DNA of 64,000 bases from the NCBI RefSeq assembly GCF_036013645.1, contig NZ_CP107869.1, positions 7,626,001 to 7,690,000 of the forward strand, in the 5' to 3' direction. Shown here piece by piece: positions 8,001-17,200 of this stretch. Made by a program: the position numbers and the translations under genes. A model generated the notes under the pieces. It had not been told where the DNA came from and made no database searches. It worked only from the letters and a program-made list of their open reading frames with translations. How positions within the stretch are numbered: position 1 is the stretch's first letter; each line of letters begins with the position of its first letter. Origin of the DNA: Streptomyces sp. NBC_00490 (lineage in GTDB: Bacteria > Actinomycetota > Actinomycetes > Streptomycetales > Streptomycetaceae).

Positions 8001-9107
8001 TTAGGCGGGCGTGACGAGCGCTTTGCCGTCGCGGGCCAGCGCGGTGAGCCGGGAGATGGCCCGGAAGTACTTCTTGCGGTACCCGCCGTTGAGCATCTCC
8101 TCGCTGAACAGCTGATCGAACGGCTGTCCGGATGCGAGGACCGGAACCTCACGGTCGTACAGCCGGTCCGCGAGGACGACGAGCCGTAGCGCGGTGGACT
8201 GGTCCGGAATCGGCTGTACGTCGGTGAGACACACCGCCTTCAGGCCATCGGTCAGCGCGCCGTACCGGCTGGGGTGGACGCGGGCGAGGTGCTCGAGGAG
8301 TTGCGGGAAACTGTCGAGCGAGGAGCCCTCGGTGGCGTACGCCGCCTTGGTGACCTGTTCCTCGGAGTACGGGGCCGGTGCCGCGGGCAGACCGCGGTGG
8401 CGGTAGTCCTCGCCGTCGATGCGCAGTGGCCGGAAGTGGGCGCTGAGCCCCTGGATCTCGCGCAGGAAGTCGGCCGCGGCGAAGCGGCCCTCGCCGAGCT
8501 TGCCGGGGAGGGTGTTGGAGGTGGCGGCGAGGGCGACACCCGCGTCGACGAGCTTGCCGAGCAGCGTGGAGACGAGGACGGTGTCGCCCGGGTCGTCGAG
8601 CTCGAACTCGTCGATGCACAGGAGACGGTGGCCGGAGAGCGTCTGGACCGTCTTCTGGAAGCCCAGGGCGCCCACGAGGTTGGTCAGCTCGACGAAGGTG
8701 CCGAACGCCTTGAGCGAGGGCTCCGCCGGGGTGGCGTGCCAGAGGGAGGCGAGCAGATGGGTCTTGCCGACGCCGTAGCCGCCGTCGAGGTAGACGCCGC
8801 GGGGGCCGGCCGGCACCTTGGGCGCCTTGGCCTTCCCGAACCCGAAGAGCCCGCGTTTCCCGCCGCCGACGGCATGCGCCCCGCCGAGTCCGCCGGCGAA
8901 GCCTTCCAGCACCCGGACGGCCTCGAACTGGCTGGGCTGGTTCGGGTCGGGGATGTACGTGCCGAACCGCACCGAGTCGAACCGCGGCGGCGGCACCATC
9001 TCGGCGACGAGCCGGTCCGCGGGGACATGCGGCTCACGGGAGCACAGGGACATCGGGGCCGCGTCTGCTATCGGGCTGATCCCGGAGGCGGCGGTGGAGG
9101 ACGACAC
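8001..9107 (-). CDS. zapE: ZapE/AFG1-like P-loop ATPase
   Basis: A 368-aa AFG1/LACE1-type ATPase; the proteobacterial member ZapE acts at the division site. Visible features are RLVAEMVPPPRFDSVRFGTYIPDPNQPSQ, a Walker A GGYGVGKTHLLAS, a Walker B LLCIDEFELDD, and the sensor-like ATSNTLPGKLGEGRF. I start at GTG 9107 because a GGGGAA ribosome site is correctly placed and the protein then begins MSSSTAASG. It is divergent from the RibD-C reductase gene, whose start lies 37 bases away, so the two share a short promoter region. A division role in actinomycetes is extrapolated. Confidence 0.88.
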   Translation of the reverse strand: MSSSTAASGISPIADAAPMSLCSREPHVPADRLVAEMVPPPRFDSVRFGTYIPDPNQPSQFEAVRVLEGFAGGLGGAHAVGGGKRGLFGFGKAKAPKVPAGPRGVYLDGGYGVGKTHLLASLWHATPAEPSLKAFGTFVELTNLVGALGFQKTVQTLSGHRLLCIDEFELDDPGDTVLVSTLLGKLVDAGVALAATSNTLPGKLGEGRFAAADFLREIQGLSAHFRPLRIDGEDYRHRGLPAAPAPYSEEQVTKAAYATEGSSLDSFPQLLEHLARVHPSRYGALTDGLKAVCLTDVQPIPDQSTALRLVVLADRLYDREVPVLASGQPFDQLFSEEMLNGGYRKKYFRAISRLTALARDGKALVTPA

Positions 9108-9144
9108 GGTTCCCCATGCTAAGCGCCGTGCCACACTGCACGAC

Positions 9145-10122
9145 ATGCGACGCCTGTTCCCTGTGACCGACCAGACAGCGACGAGGGCCTCCGGCGGTGG
9201 GCCCGGGGACGTGGGGGCGGGGGGTGCGGTCGAGAGCTCCGGGAGTGATGGAGCCGGTGGGACTGCCGGGACCGACGGTGCTGTGACGGAAGGCTCCGGT
9301 GGGGTACCCGGGACAGACGGGTCCGGTGCTGTCGGAGAGGGGGGCGAAGCGGTGCGTGCTCTGGGTGGGACCGGTGCCGGTCTCGTCGACCGGGAATGGA
9401 GTCTCGACGAACTGGCCGAGGCCTACGCCTATCCCGAGGCCGTGACCGGCGGGGCGCCGGTGGCCTGGTTGCGGGCGAACATGGTGTCGACGCTCGACGG
9501 TGCCGCTCAGCACGACGGGAAGTCGCAGCCCATCTCCACCGCGGCCGACATGCGGATCTTCGGGACGCTCAGGGCGCTGGCGGACGTGGTCGTCGTCGGC
9601 GCGGAAACGGTACGCCAGGAAGGTTACCGGCCCGCACGCGCGCGTGCCGAGTTCGCCGAGCGCCGGGAGGCGGCCGGACAGGGACCCGCGCCGGCGATCG
9701 CGGTCGTCAGCGCCAGTCTGGAGCTGGACTTCTCCCTTCCGCTGTTCACCTCCCCCCTCGTCCCCACCCTGATCCTGACCGGCGCGGCGGCCGCACCCGA
9801 CCGGGTCGCGACCGCGGAGAAGGCGGGCGCCCGGGTCGTGATCGCCGGTGACGGCGTCGGCGTGGAGCCCGCCCGTGCCGTACGGGCTCTCGCGGACCTC
9901 GGGTTCACCCGGCTGCTGACCGAGGGCGGCCCGCGGCTGCTCGGTCAGTTCGTGGCCGCCGAAGTACTCGACGAGCTCTGTCTGACCGTCTCCCCGATGC
10001 TCACCGCCGGTGACGCCCAGCGCATCGCCGGAGGGCCGTCGGTCGCGGTTCCGCATCGGTTCGCACTGGTGTCCCTCCTGGAGGAGGAGGGGTTTCTCTT
10101 CGGCCGCTACCAGCGCACTTGA
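9145..10122 (+). CDS. RibD C-terminal (dihydrofolate reductase-like) pyrimidine reductase family protein
   Basis: A 325-aa protein. Residues ~1-85 form a Gly/Ser/Thr-rich low-complexity leader; after that comes a RibD-C/DHFR-like NADPH-binding fold (WLRANMVSTLDGAAQHDGKSQPIS, ADVVVVGAETVRQEGY, GFTRLLTEGGPRLLGQFV). RibD-C enzymes reduce the ribosyl amino-pyrimidine of riboflavin synthesis, but stand-alone actinomycete copies away from rib genes are often of unknown substrate, so the exact reaction is not assigned. The start at ATG 9145 is the first in-frame start outside the divergent zapE coding sequence. Confidence 0.85.
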   Translation: MRRLFPVTDQTATRASGGGPGDVGAGGAVESSGSDGAGGTAGTDGAVTEGSGGVPGTDGSGAVGEGGEAVRALGGTGAGLVDREWSLDELAEAYAYPEAVTGGAPVAWLRANMVSTLDGAAQHDGKSQPISTAADMRIFGTLRALADVVVVGAETVRQEGYRPARARAEFAERREAAGQGPAPAIAVVSASLELDFSLPLFTSPLVPTLILTGAAAAPDRVATAEKAGARVVIAGDGVGVEPARAVRALADLGFTRLLTEGGPRLLGQFVAAEVLDELCLTVSPMLTAGDAQRIAGGPSVAVPHRFALVSLLEEEGFLFGRYQRT

Positions 10123-10254
10123 TATTCGTTCAGCGGTACCGCCGGTCCCGAAATCGGCGGAATCTACCGTTCCGTTTAGCTTCCGACAGGCACACTGAAT
10201 CTCGCAGCCCCGTGAGATCACGGGGCAGGATGGTTTCCGCAGAAGGGGCGCTCG

Positions 10255-10728
10255 GTGTTCACAAGCGTACTGATGATCGAAAAGGCCCTGACCTCCGCCG
10301 ACGTGGAGTTCGTCACCACCTTGCACGGCGACGAGCAGGTCTCCTTCCACGTACTGCTCCAGCCGCGCGGCGACCAGGCGGACCGCCTGCTGCGGGCCAT
10401 CGACGACGTCGCGCTCGGCGAACTGGACGACGCGGCGAAGGAACACGAGGTACCCGAGGGCGATGCCGCGAGGCCCTTCGGGGAGCGGGCGCTGGAGGTG
10501 TCCCTGCAGGCGCTGCGGGGCTCCGGGAACGCGGCGGAGGGGCGGTTGATCGAGGATCATCCGCTGGACGCGCTGAAGGGGCTGGTGGAGGAGGTCGGGG
10601 CGGACGAGGTGATCGTGCTGACCGATCCGCACTACGTGGAGGAGTTCTTCCACCGGGACTGGGCCTCTCGGGCTCGGCACAAGGTGGGGGTGCCGGTGTT
10701 GAAGCTGTTCTCGCACAGCAAGGCGTAG
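10255..10728 (+). CDS. Conserved actinomycete protein, 157 aa, unknown function
   Basis: A soluble 157-aa protein starting at GTG 10255 behind AAGGGGCG. It reads MFTSVLMIEKALTSADVEFV and ends with DEVIVLTDPHYVEEFFHRDW and KVGVPVLKLFSH. I recognise the type from Streptomyces genomes, where it is sometimes labelled indole-3-glycerol phosphate synthase without good reason; it is too short for that barrel. The alternating beta/alpha pattern and VIVLTDPH segment suggest a small Rossmann-like or universal-stress-like fold. Function is unknown. Confidence 0.75.
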   Translation: MFTSVLMIEKALTSADVEFVTTLHGDEQVSFHVLLQPRGDQADRLLRAIDDVALGELDDAAKEHEVPEGDAARPFGERALEVSLQALRGSGNAAEGRLIEDHPLDALKGLVEEVGADEVIVLTDPHYVEEFFHRDWASRARHKVGVPVLKLFSHSKA

Positions 10729-10752
10729 TCGTTCTTCGGGTAGCGGGCGAGT

Positions 10753-10783
10753 GGGGGCTGGTCGCGCAGTTCCCCGCGCCCCT
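10753..10783 (+). repeat. Streptomyces intergenic repeat copy
   Basis: A 31-base GC-rich element (starting GGGGGCTGGTCGCGC and ending CCCCGCGCCCCT). The same sequence recurs at 40430, 46855, 47023 and 55549, and a variant at 481. The ends GGGGC/GCCCC and the inner GCGC/GCGC can pair, so the transcript would fold into a hairpin. Here it lies between the 157-aa gene and murC, where it could end or buffer transcription. Confidence 0.75.
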
Positions 10784-10862
10784 CAGGTGGGACCTGTCGC
10801 CGTAGGCAATAGGCTGGGGCGCCTGTACGTCCGCCGTATCTGTATGCACAGGGAGACATCAC

Positions 10863-12251
10863 GTGGCACCCGGCACCCTTCCCACCGCCATGGACCGACC
10901 GCACTTCATCGGCATCGGCGGCGCCGGGATGTCGGGGATCGCGAAGATCCTCGCGCAGCGCGGGGCGAAGGTGGCGGGCAGCGATGCCAAGGAGTCGGCG
11001 ACCGCCGAGGCGCTGCGGGAGCTGGGTGTCACCGTGCACATCGGGCACGCGGCGGAGCATCTCGCGGACGACGCGAGCTGTGTGGTCGTGTCGTCCGCGA
11101 TCCGCCGGGACAACCCGGAGCTGGCCCGCGCGGCCGAGCTGGGCATCCCGGTGGTGCACCGCTCCGACGCGCTGGCCGCCCTGATGGAGGGCCTGCGCCC
11201 GATCGCGGTGGCGGGCACCCACGGCAAGACCACGACCACCTCGATGCTGGCGGTCTCCCTGTCGGAGCTCGGCCTGCGGCCCTCGTACGCGATCGGCGGC
11301 GACCTGGACGCCCCCGGCTCCAACGCGCTGCACGGCGACGGCGAGATCTTCGTCGCCGAGGCGGACGAATCGGACCGCAGCTTCCACAAGTACGCCCCCG
11401 AGGTCGCGATCGTCCTCAACGTCGAGCTCGACCACCACGCGAACTACGCCTCCATGGACGAGATCTACGAGTCCTTCGAGACGTTCACCGGCAAGATCGT
11501 CCCCGGCGGCACGCTGGTGATCTCCTCCGACCACGAGGGCGCGCGCGAGCTGACGCGACGGGTGGCTCCCTCGGTGCGGACGGTGACGTACGGAGAGGCG
11601 GAGGACGCCGACGTACGGGTGCTGTCGGTGGTGGCCCAGGGTCTGAAGAGCGAGGTCACGGTCGAACTGGACGGCACGCCGCTCACCTTCACCGTCTCCG
11701 TCCCCGGCCGCCACTACGCCCACAACGCGGTCGCCGCCCTCGCGGCGGGCGTCGCGCTCGGCATCCCCGCGACGGACCTCGCCCCCGCCCTGGCCGCGTA
11801 CACGGGTGTCAAGCGGCGCCTCCAGCTCAAGGGCGAGGTGGCCGGTGTCCAGGTCATCGACTCCTACGCCCACCACCCGACCGAGATGACGGCCGACCTG
11901 GAGGCGATGCGCGGGGCCGCCGGCGACGCCCGCATCCTGGTGGTCTTCCAGCCCCACCTCTTCTCCCGCACCCAGGAGCTGGGCAAGGAGATGGGCCAGT
12001 CGCTGTCCCTGGCGGACGCCTCGCTGGTCCTGGACATCTACCCGGCCCGCGAGGACCCGATCCCCGGCGTCACCAGCGACCTGATCATCGACGCGGCGCG
12101 CGCCGCGGGCGCGGACGTGACCCCGGTCCACGACAAGGCGGACGTCCCCGCGCTGGTCGCGGGAATGGCGAAGCCCGGCGATCTCGTTCTCACCATGGGA
12201 GCGGGCGACGTCACGGACCTCGGCCCGCGCATCCTGGACCGTCTCGCGTAG
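10863..12251 (+). CDS. murC: UDP-N-acetylmuramate--L-alanine ligase
   Basis: Full-length MurC (462 aa), the cytoplasmic ligase that adds L-alanine to UDP-MurNAc with ATP in peptidoglycan synthesis. The N-terminal UDP-binding motif HFIGIGGAGMSGIAKIL, ATP P-loop VAGTHGKTTTTSML, EADESDRSF, the HYAHNAVAALA segment and the C-terminal KRRLQLKGE and DSYAHHPTE motifs are all present. GTG 10863 follows an AGGGAG ribosome site. msrB follows 19 bases downstream on the same strand. It lies outside the dcw cluster seen in many bacteria. Confidence 0.97.
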   Translation: MAPGTLPTAMDRPHFIGIGGAGMSGIAKILAQRGAKVAGSDAKESATAEALRELGVTVHIGHAAEHLADDASCVVVSSAIRRDNPELARAAELGIPVVHRSDALAALMEGLRPIAVAGTHGKTTTTSMLAVSLSELGLRPSYAIGGDLDAPGSNALHGDGEIFVAEADESDRSFHKYAPEVAIVLNVELDHHANYASMDEIYESFETFTGKIVPGGTLVISSDHEGARELTRRVAPSVRTVTYGEAEDADVRVLSVVAQGLKSEVTVELDGTPLTFTVSVPGRHYAHNAVAALAAGVALGIPATDLAPALAAYTGVKRRLQLKGEVAGVQVIDSYAHHPTEMTADLEAMRGAAGDARILVVFQPHLFSRTQELGKEMGQSLSLADASLVLDIYPAREDPIPGVTSDLIIDAARAAGADVTPVHDKADVPALVAGMAKPGDLVLTMGAGDVTDLGPRILDRLA

Positions 12252-12270
12252 TGGATAGGGGCTGAGCAAC

Positions 12271-12678
12271 ATGTCGTACGACGTCGAAAAGCCGGACGAG
12301 CAGTGGCGCGCGGAGCTGAACCCGGCCGAGTACGCCGTGCTGCGCCAGGCCGCCACGGAGCCCGCGTTCACCGGTGAGTACACCGACACCAAGACGACGG
12401 GCGTCTACTCCTGCCGCGCCTGCGGCGCCGAACTCTTCACCTCCACCACGAAGTTCGAGTCCCACTGCGGCTGGCCCTCCTTCTACGACCCGAAGGACAC
12501 CGACGCCGTGGAGCTGGTGTCCGACCGGTCGCACGGGATGGTGCGGACCGAGGTGCGGTGTGCTCGGTGCGGGTCGCATCTTGGGCATGTGTTCGAGGGC
12601 GAGGGGTATGCCACCCCGACGGATCAGCGGTACTGCATCAACAGCATCTCGTTGCGGTTGACGCCGGACGAGGGCTGA
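12271..12678 (+). CDS. msrB: Peptide-methionine (R)-S-oxide reductase
   Basis: An intact 135-aa MsrB that reduces methionine-R-sulfoxide in proteins. Zinc cysteines (Cys48/Cys51 in CRAC, Cys97/Cys100 in CARC), the GWPSF motif and the catalytic Cys122 in RYCINS are all present. It follows murC closely and is probably co-transcribed. The 3' half (12471-12678) recurs as a broken copy at 26298-26509; the last ~125 bases, up to and including the stop codon, are identical in both copies. Confidence 0.97.
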   Translation: MSYDVEKPDEQWRAELNPAEYAVLRQAATEPAFTGEYTDTKTTGVYSCRACGAELFTSTTKFESHCGWPSFYDPKDTDAVELVSDRSHGMVRTEVRCARCGSHLGHVFEGEGYATPTDQRYCINSISLRLTPDEG

Positions 12679-12714
12679 GACGGGGGTCGGCCTTCGGCAT
12701 CCGCACGAGGCTCA

Positions 12715-12741
12715 GCTTGACCACGTCAACCGTGGTCGAGC
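12715..12741 (+). terminator. Putative terminator hairpin after msrB
   Basis: GCTTGACCACG and CGTGGTCGAGC pair over 11 positions (one G-U) around a TCAAC loop, 37 bases past the msrB stop. There is no long T-run, which is normal in streptomycetes. It would also separate murC-msrB from the convergent ESX operon. Confidence 0.55.
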
Positions 12742-12805
12742 TTGCTGACACTCATGATCTTTGGTCTTTCGGGCTTGACCATGCCGAACCCGGAGCGGTT
12801 CATGG

Positions 12806-14203
12806 TCATGCCTGCCTCAGGTGTTCAGTGAGGCGCTGAAACGCTGTCCAGGCGTGGGGGTCGGTTCCGTCGCCCAGGCGGTAGTGGAGGGCGGGTTCGA
12901 CAGCGGAGCCGAGCCGGACGGGCGTAGGGCCCTGGGCCGGGTGCTCGGTGCGAGCAGCGCCGATGCGCCCGGCCGCACCGTGGCCGAGCGTGAATGTCAC
13001 GGGGATCGGCGGACGTTCGAGCGACGCCGGCACGGTGAGGTCGCGGCGGGCCGCGCGGAGGGCCGTGAGCAGAGTGACGAGGCCGTGTTCGGCGGCGAGT
13101 TCGGCCGCGGCGTTCTCGATGGCGTCCAGGGGTGGTGCCTCGTCGCGGCTATAGCCCAGGGCAAGGGTGATGTCCTCCTCTACTCCCGCGGGTGTGCGGA
13201 GCACGCGCATCGTGGCGAGGGCGGGTCGGCGGGGGTGTCCGACGGCGACCAGCCAGGTGGGGCGGGGGGCGCGGGCCAGGGCGAGGTCGGTCAACTGGCG
13301 GGTGCTCCAGGGGAGGTTGACCGGTTCAGCAGTGCTCCAGCCCGCTGGAGCGGCGCCGGTGAGGTGGCGGAAGGCGGATTCGAGGGCGCTGCCGAGGACG
13401 AGGCCGGCGTCGGCGGGGTGGCGGGTCCTCAGGGTGAGGATCAGCTGACGGTCCCCGGTGTCGATCGTGGGGGTGAAAGCCTCGGCCACCCGGGTGGCGC
13501 CTGTCTCATCCCGCACGGGGGTGAAGGTGCCGTTCTTCCAGTGGAGTACGGCACCGGACAGGCCGTCGTAGTAGCCATGATCGGCATCCTGGACGACCCA
13601 GCGGTTGGGCAGCCCGCGCAATGCCGTACGGGTGGGCAGGGTGAGGCGTGTCGTCGGCGGGGTGACGATCTGCAGGGCGCGGTCGGCGGCGGTCGCGGTG
13701 CGCAGGGCATCGGACAGCCAGCTGGTCAGGGCGACCACCGGGCGGTCCTGGATGACTACCGCCGTGGCAGGTGTGAGGACGTCAACGGCCGGAGCGCCGG
13801 TGGCTGGGACGGGTGTCGCCGAGACATCGGTGGTGAGGGAGACGACGTCGGTAGTGGCGGCCTCCGGCGGCCAGACCGTGCCTCCCAGCACGGCTGCCAG
13901 GCGCCCTGCGAAGGAGCCCGCGAGTCGGCCGGCCTCGGGGACGGCGGTGGAGGCGCGGGCCTCGGTCCACCACACCGGCACGTCGGCCGGGTGTTGCAGC
14001 AGGCGGGCGGTCTCGCCGGGTACCTGGACGAGGACAGGCGCCTCCACAGAGACCAGAGGACGACCGTCAGGGGCGCAGAGCTGCACGACGGCACCGTCGG
14101 CCGTCGTGTTCAGGCCGAGGTCGGGACCGCCGGCGTAGAGCCCCGCCAGCAGGGTGCGCAGGTCCGGCATCTTGGGGGTGAGGGCGATGACGTCCTTGGT
14201 CAC
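12806..14203 (-). CDS. DUF6177-like type VII secretion-associated protein
   Basis: A 465-aa soluble protein, last gene of the ESX-like operon. It begins MTKDVIALTPKMPDLRTLLA and contains a conserved-looking stretch RWVVQDADHGYYDGLSGAVLHW and WLVAVGHPRRPALATMRV. I recognise it as the kind of protein (DUF6177) that sits beside EccC in streptomycete T7SS loci; no enzymatic motif is visible. Its GTG start overlaps the eccC stop by 4 bases (GTGA), so it is translationally coupled. A structural or adaptor role is possible. Confidence 0.65.
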   Translation of the reverse strand: MTKDVIALTPKMPDLRTLLAGLYAGGPDLGLNTTADGAVVQLCAPDGRPLVSVEAPVLVQVPGETARLLQHPADVPVWWTEARASTAVPEAGRLAGSFAGRLAAVLGGTVWPPEAATTDVVSLTTDVSATPVPATGAPAVDVLTPATAVVIQDRPVVALTSWLSDALRTATAADRALQIVTPPTTRLTLPTRTALRGLPNRWVVQDADHGYYDGLSGAVLHWKNGTFTPVRDETGATRVAEAFTPTIDTGDRQLILTLRTRHPADAGLVLGSALESAFRHLTGAAPAGWSTAEPVNLPWSTRQLTDLALARAPRPTWLVAVGHPRRPALATMRVLRTPAGVEEDITLALGYSRDEAPPLDAIENAAAELAAEHGLVTLLTALRAARRDLTVPASLERPPIPVTFTLGHGAAGRIGAARTEHPAQGPTPVRLGSAVEPALHYRLGDGTDPHAWTAFQRLTEHLRQA

Positions 14204-17200
14204 GGGGTCCCTTGGTCGTTCAGGGCGGTCTGGATCAGCAGGTGCGGGCGGCCGCGGCGGACGAGCGTGCCGCGTCCCGGGGGCTGCTGTGAGGCGTACA
14301 GGCCGGGGAAGAGCTGGCCCTCGGTGCGGTCGCCGGTCATGACCAGGGCGGCGGTGCCGGTCTCCCGCAGTGTTGTCAGCACGGGCTCGTAGAGGGCGCG
14401 GGAGGCGCCGGCGGTGCGGCGGGCGAGAACGAAGTGCAGGCCGATGTCCCGGGCGGAGGAGAGGTAGGGCAGGAAGGGTGTCAGGGGCTGCTGACCGGCG
14501 GTGGTGAGGATGTCGTAGTCGTCGACGAGGATGACGATGCGCGGGCCCTGGAAGGCGGGCCCGGTCTCGGGTGCGTCGGGGTCGGCCGCCTTGGGCAGGC
14601 GCTTGTCCAGCTCGGCGGCGATGCCGGTGGCGAGGGCGTTCGCGAGCTTGGGGTTGTGGGCGTAGCCGCCGCGGTAAGGCTCGGGGACGACGCCGCGCAG
14701 GCCGCGGCGCGGGTCGAAGACGCCGAAGACAAGCTCCTTGTCGGAGTGCCGCTGGACCAGCTGGGTGGCGATCAGCTTCAGCAGGTTGGTCTTGCCGCTC
14801 TCGTTGTCGCCGAGGATCAGCAGGTGCTGGTCGGTGTCGAACAGGTCGAGCAGGACCGGGGCGAGGGTGTCCTGGTCGACGCCGAGGGGGACCTTCGCGG
14901 GCTCGGCGGCGGGGGAGGGCAGTCGGTCGGAGGTCAGGCGGGTGGGCAGGACCCGTACGGGCGGGGCGAGTTCACCGTGCCAGGTGGCGCGGACGGTGCG
15001 GGTGGCTTCCTCCAGGGCGTCGGCCAGATCGCCCGCCACCGGCCGGTGGTCGATACGGGGCAGTGCGACCTGCGCGAACAGCTTGTCGTCGGTCAGCACC
15101 CGGCCGGGGGTGTCGGGGGCCAGGGTCTCGGACAGTTTGCGGTCGATGGAGGAGTCCGCCGGGTCGTTCAGGCGCAGCTCGACGCGGCTGCCGAACATCG
15201 ACTGAGTGGCGATGCGGACGTCGTTCCAGCGCAGCATGCCCGCCACGACGTGGATGCCGTAGCCGCCACCGCGCTTGAGGAGGTCGGCCACCGGGTCGTC
15301 GAGATCGGCGAACTCGTCGCGCAGGGCGCCGAATCCGTCGACGAGCAGTACGACGTCGGTGGCGCCCAGCTCGGGCAGCCGTCCTTGCCCGCGCAAGCGT
15401 CGCAACTGCTCGACGGAGTCGATGCCACGCTCGCGGAACAGTTCCTCGCGCTGCGCCAGCATGGCCCGTACCTCGGCGACCGTCCGCGCGGCCCGGTCGC
15501 GGTCGGCGCGGCCCGCGATGCCGCCGACGTGCGGCAGCCCGGCCAGCGCCGACAGGCCGCCGCCGGACAGGTCGAGGCCGTAGACGGCGACGTCGTACGG
15601 GGTATGGGTGAGGGCCAGGGAGAGCGTGAGTGTCCGGAGCAGTGTCGTCTTGCCGGACTGCGGTCCACCGATGATCGCCGCGTGACCGCCGGCGGTGGTG
15701 AGGTCGAGCAGCCAGGGCTGCTGCCACTGCCGGGCGGGGTCGTCGAGGATGCCCAGCGGGACGTGCATGGGGCCGCCCACGGTGGTGAGGCGCAGACCGT
15801 CCGGGCCGGCTTGGACGGGTCCGGCGGCCATGTCCAAGCTGGTGGAGTCCGGGAGCGGGGGGAGCCAGATCCGGCGTACCGGCGGGGCCGCCGTGGCGAG
15901 TTGGCCGACCATGACGGACAGCACCGTCGGACCGGTCTCCCGTTGCGTGGCAGTCGGAGCCTCCGCGATCACCTCGGTGTGCTGCGGGGTGTTGTACGCC
16001 GGGTAGGGCCGGGCGAGCGGCTCGGCGTCGCGTTCCTCGCCTCGTGGGGCCGGGCCGCGGTGGGCGCCGGAGACGTAACCGGCCTTGAAGCGCTCGTAGG
16101 TGGAGGTGTCGACCTTGAGGTAGCCGAAGCCCGGCAGCGGCGGCAGATGGAAGGCGTCGGTGGTGTCGAGGACTGTGCGGGACTCGTCGGCTGAGAAGGT
16201 GCGCAGGCCCAGCCGGTACGACAGGTAGGTGTCCAGGCCCTTGAGCCTGCCGCTTTCGATGCGCTGGCTGGACAGCAGCAGATGGACACCGATGGAGCGG
16301 CCGATGCGGCCGATGGACAGGAACAGGTCGATGAAGTCCGGTTTGGCGGTGATGAGTTCGCCGAACTCGTCGATGACGACGAACAGGTGCGGGAGGGGTT
16401 CGAGGTCGGGGCGGGTGGTCGCCCGCAGGGTGGCGTAGTGGCCGATGTCGGCGATGTTCCCGGCGTCTTTCAGTACCTGCTGACGGCGTTTGACCTCGCC
16501 GGTCAGGCTGGTGTGGACGCGCTCGACGAGTCCGGCCTGGTTCTCGAGATTGGTGATCACCCCGGCAACGTGCGGGAGTTCGGCGAAGGGGGCGAAGGTG
16601 GCGCCGCCCTTGTAGTCGACCAGGACGAGCGCCAGATCCTCGGGGGAGTGGGTGGCGGCGAGCGCGAGCACGAGGGTGCGCAGCAGCTCGCTCTTGCCGG
16701 AGCCGGTGGCGCCCACGCACAGTCCGTGCGGGCCCATGCCGAGTTGCGAGGACTCCTTCAGGTCCAGCAGCACCGGTTCATGACGGTCGGTCAGGCCGAT
16801 GGGGACGCGTAGGAAGTCGCGCTCACCGCGTGGTGCCCACAGCCGGTGCAGGTCGAGGGCGGCCGGGTCGTCGATGTCCACAAGGGCGGGGAAGTCGACG
16901 GGCCCGGACACGGGCATGCCCTCGGCGGCCGATTCCGCCGACAGGCGCAGCGGGGCGAGCATACGGGCGATGCCCTCGGCTCCGGCGGTGCTCACCGCAT
17001 CGACCGTGCCGTGCGCGACGTTCCCGCGTAGGTCGTCCACGACGATTCGGTCGCCGTCGACACTGATGCGCACGCTCACCTGGTCGGGCTCGTGGATCTG
17101 CTGCTGCAACAGGTGCAGCACGGTGACGCCCATGTCCGGCAGCCCGATCGCCGAGTCCGGGCGGGGGAGTTCGGCCGCCGGACGGCCGTAGGAGTCGCTG

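Noticed and set aside
10255..10728. Indole-3-glycerol phosphate synthase
   Set aside because: This label is common for such proteins, but 157 aa is too short for the TrpC barrel and none of its catalytic motifs is present.
12679..12805. tRNA gene as the island attachment site
   Set aside because: I looked for a cloverleaf next to msrB and found only a simple hairpin (12715-12741); the duplicated sequence is msrB coding DNA.
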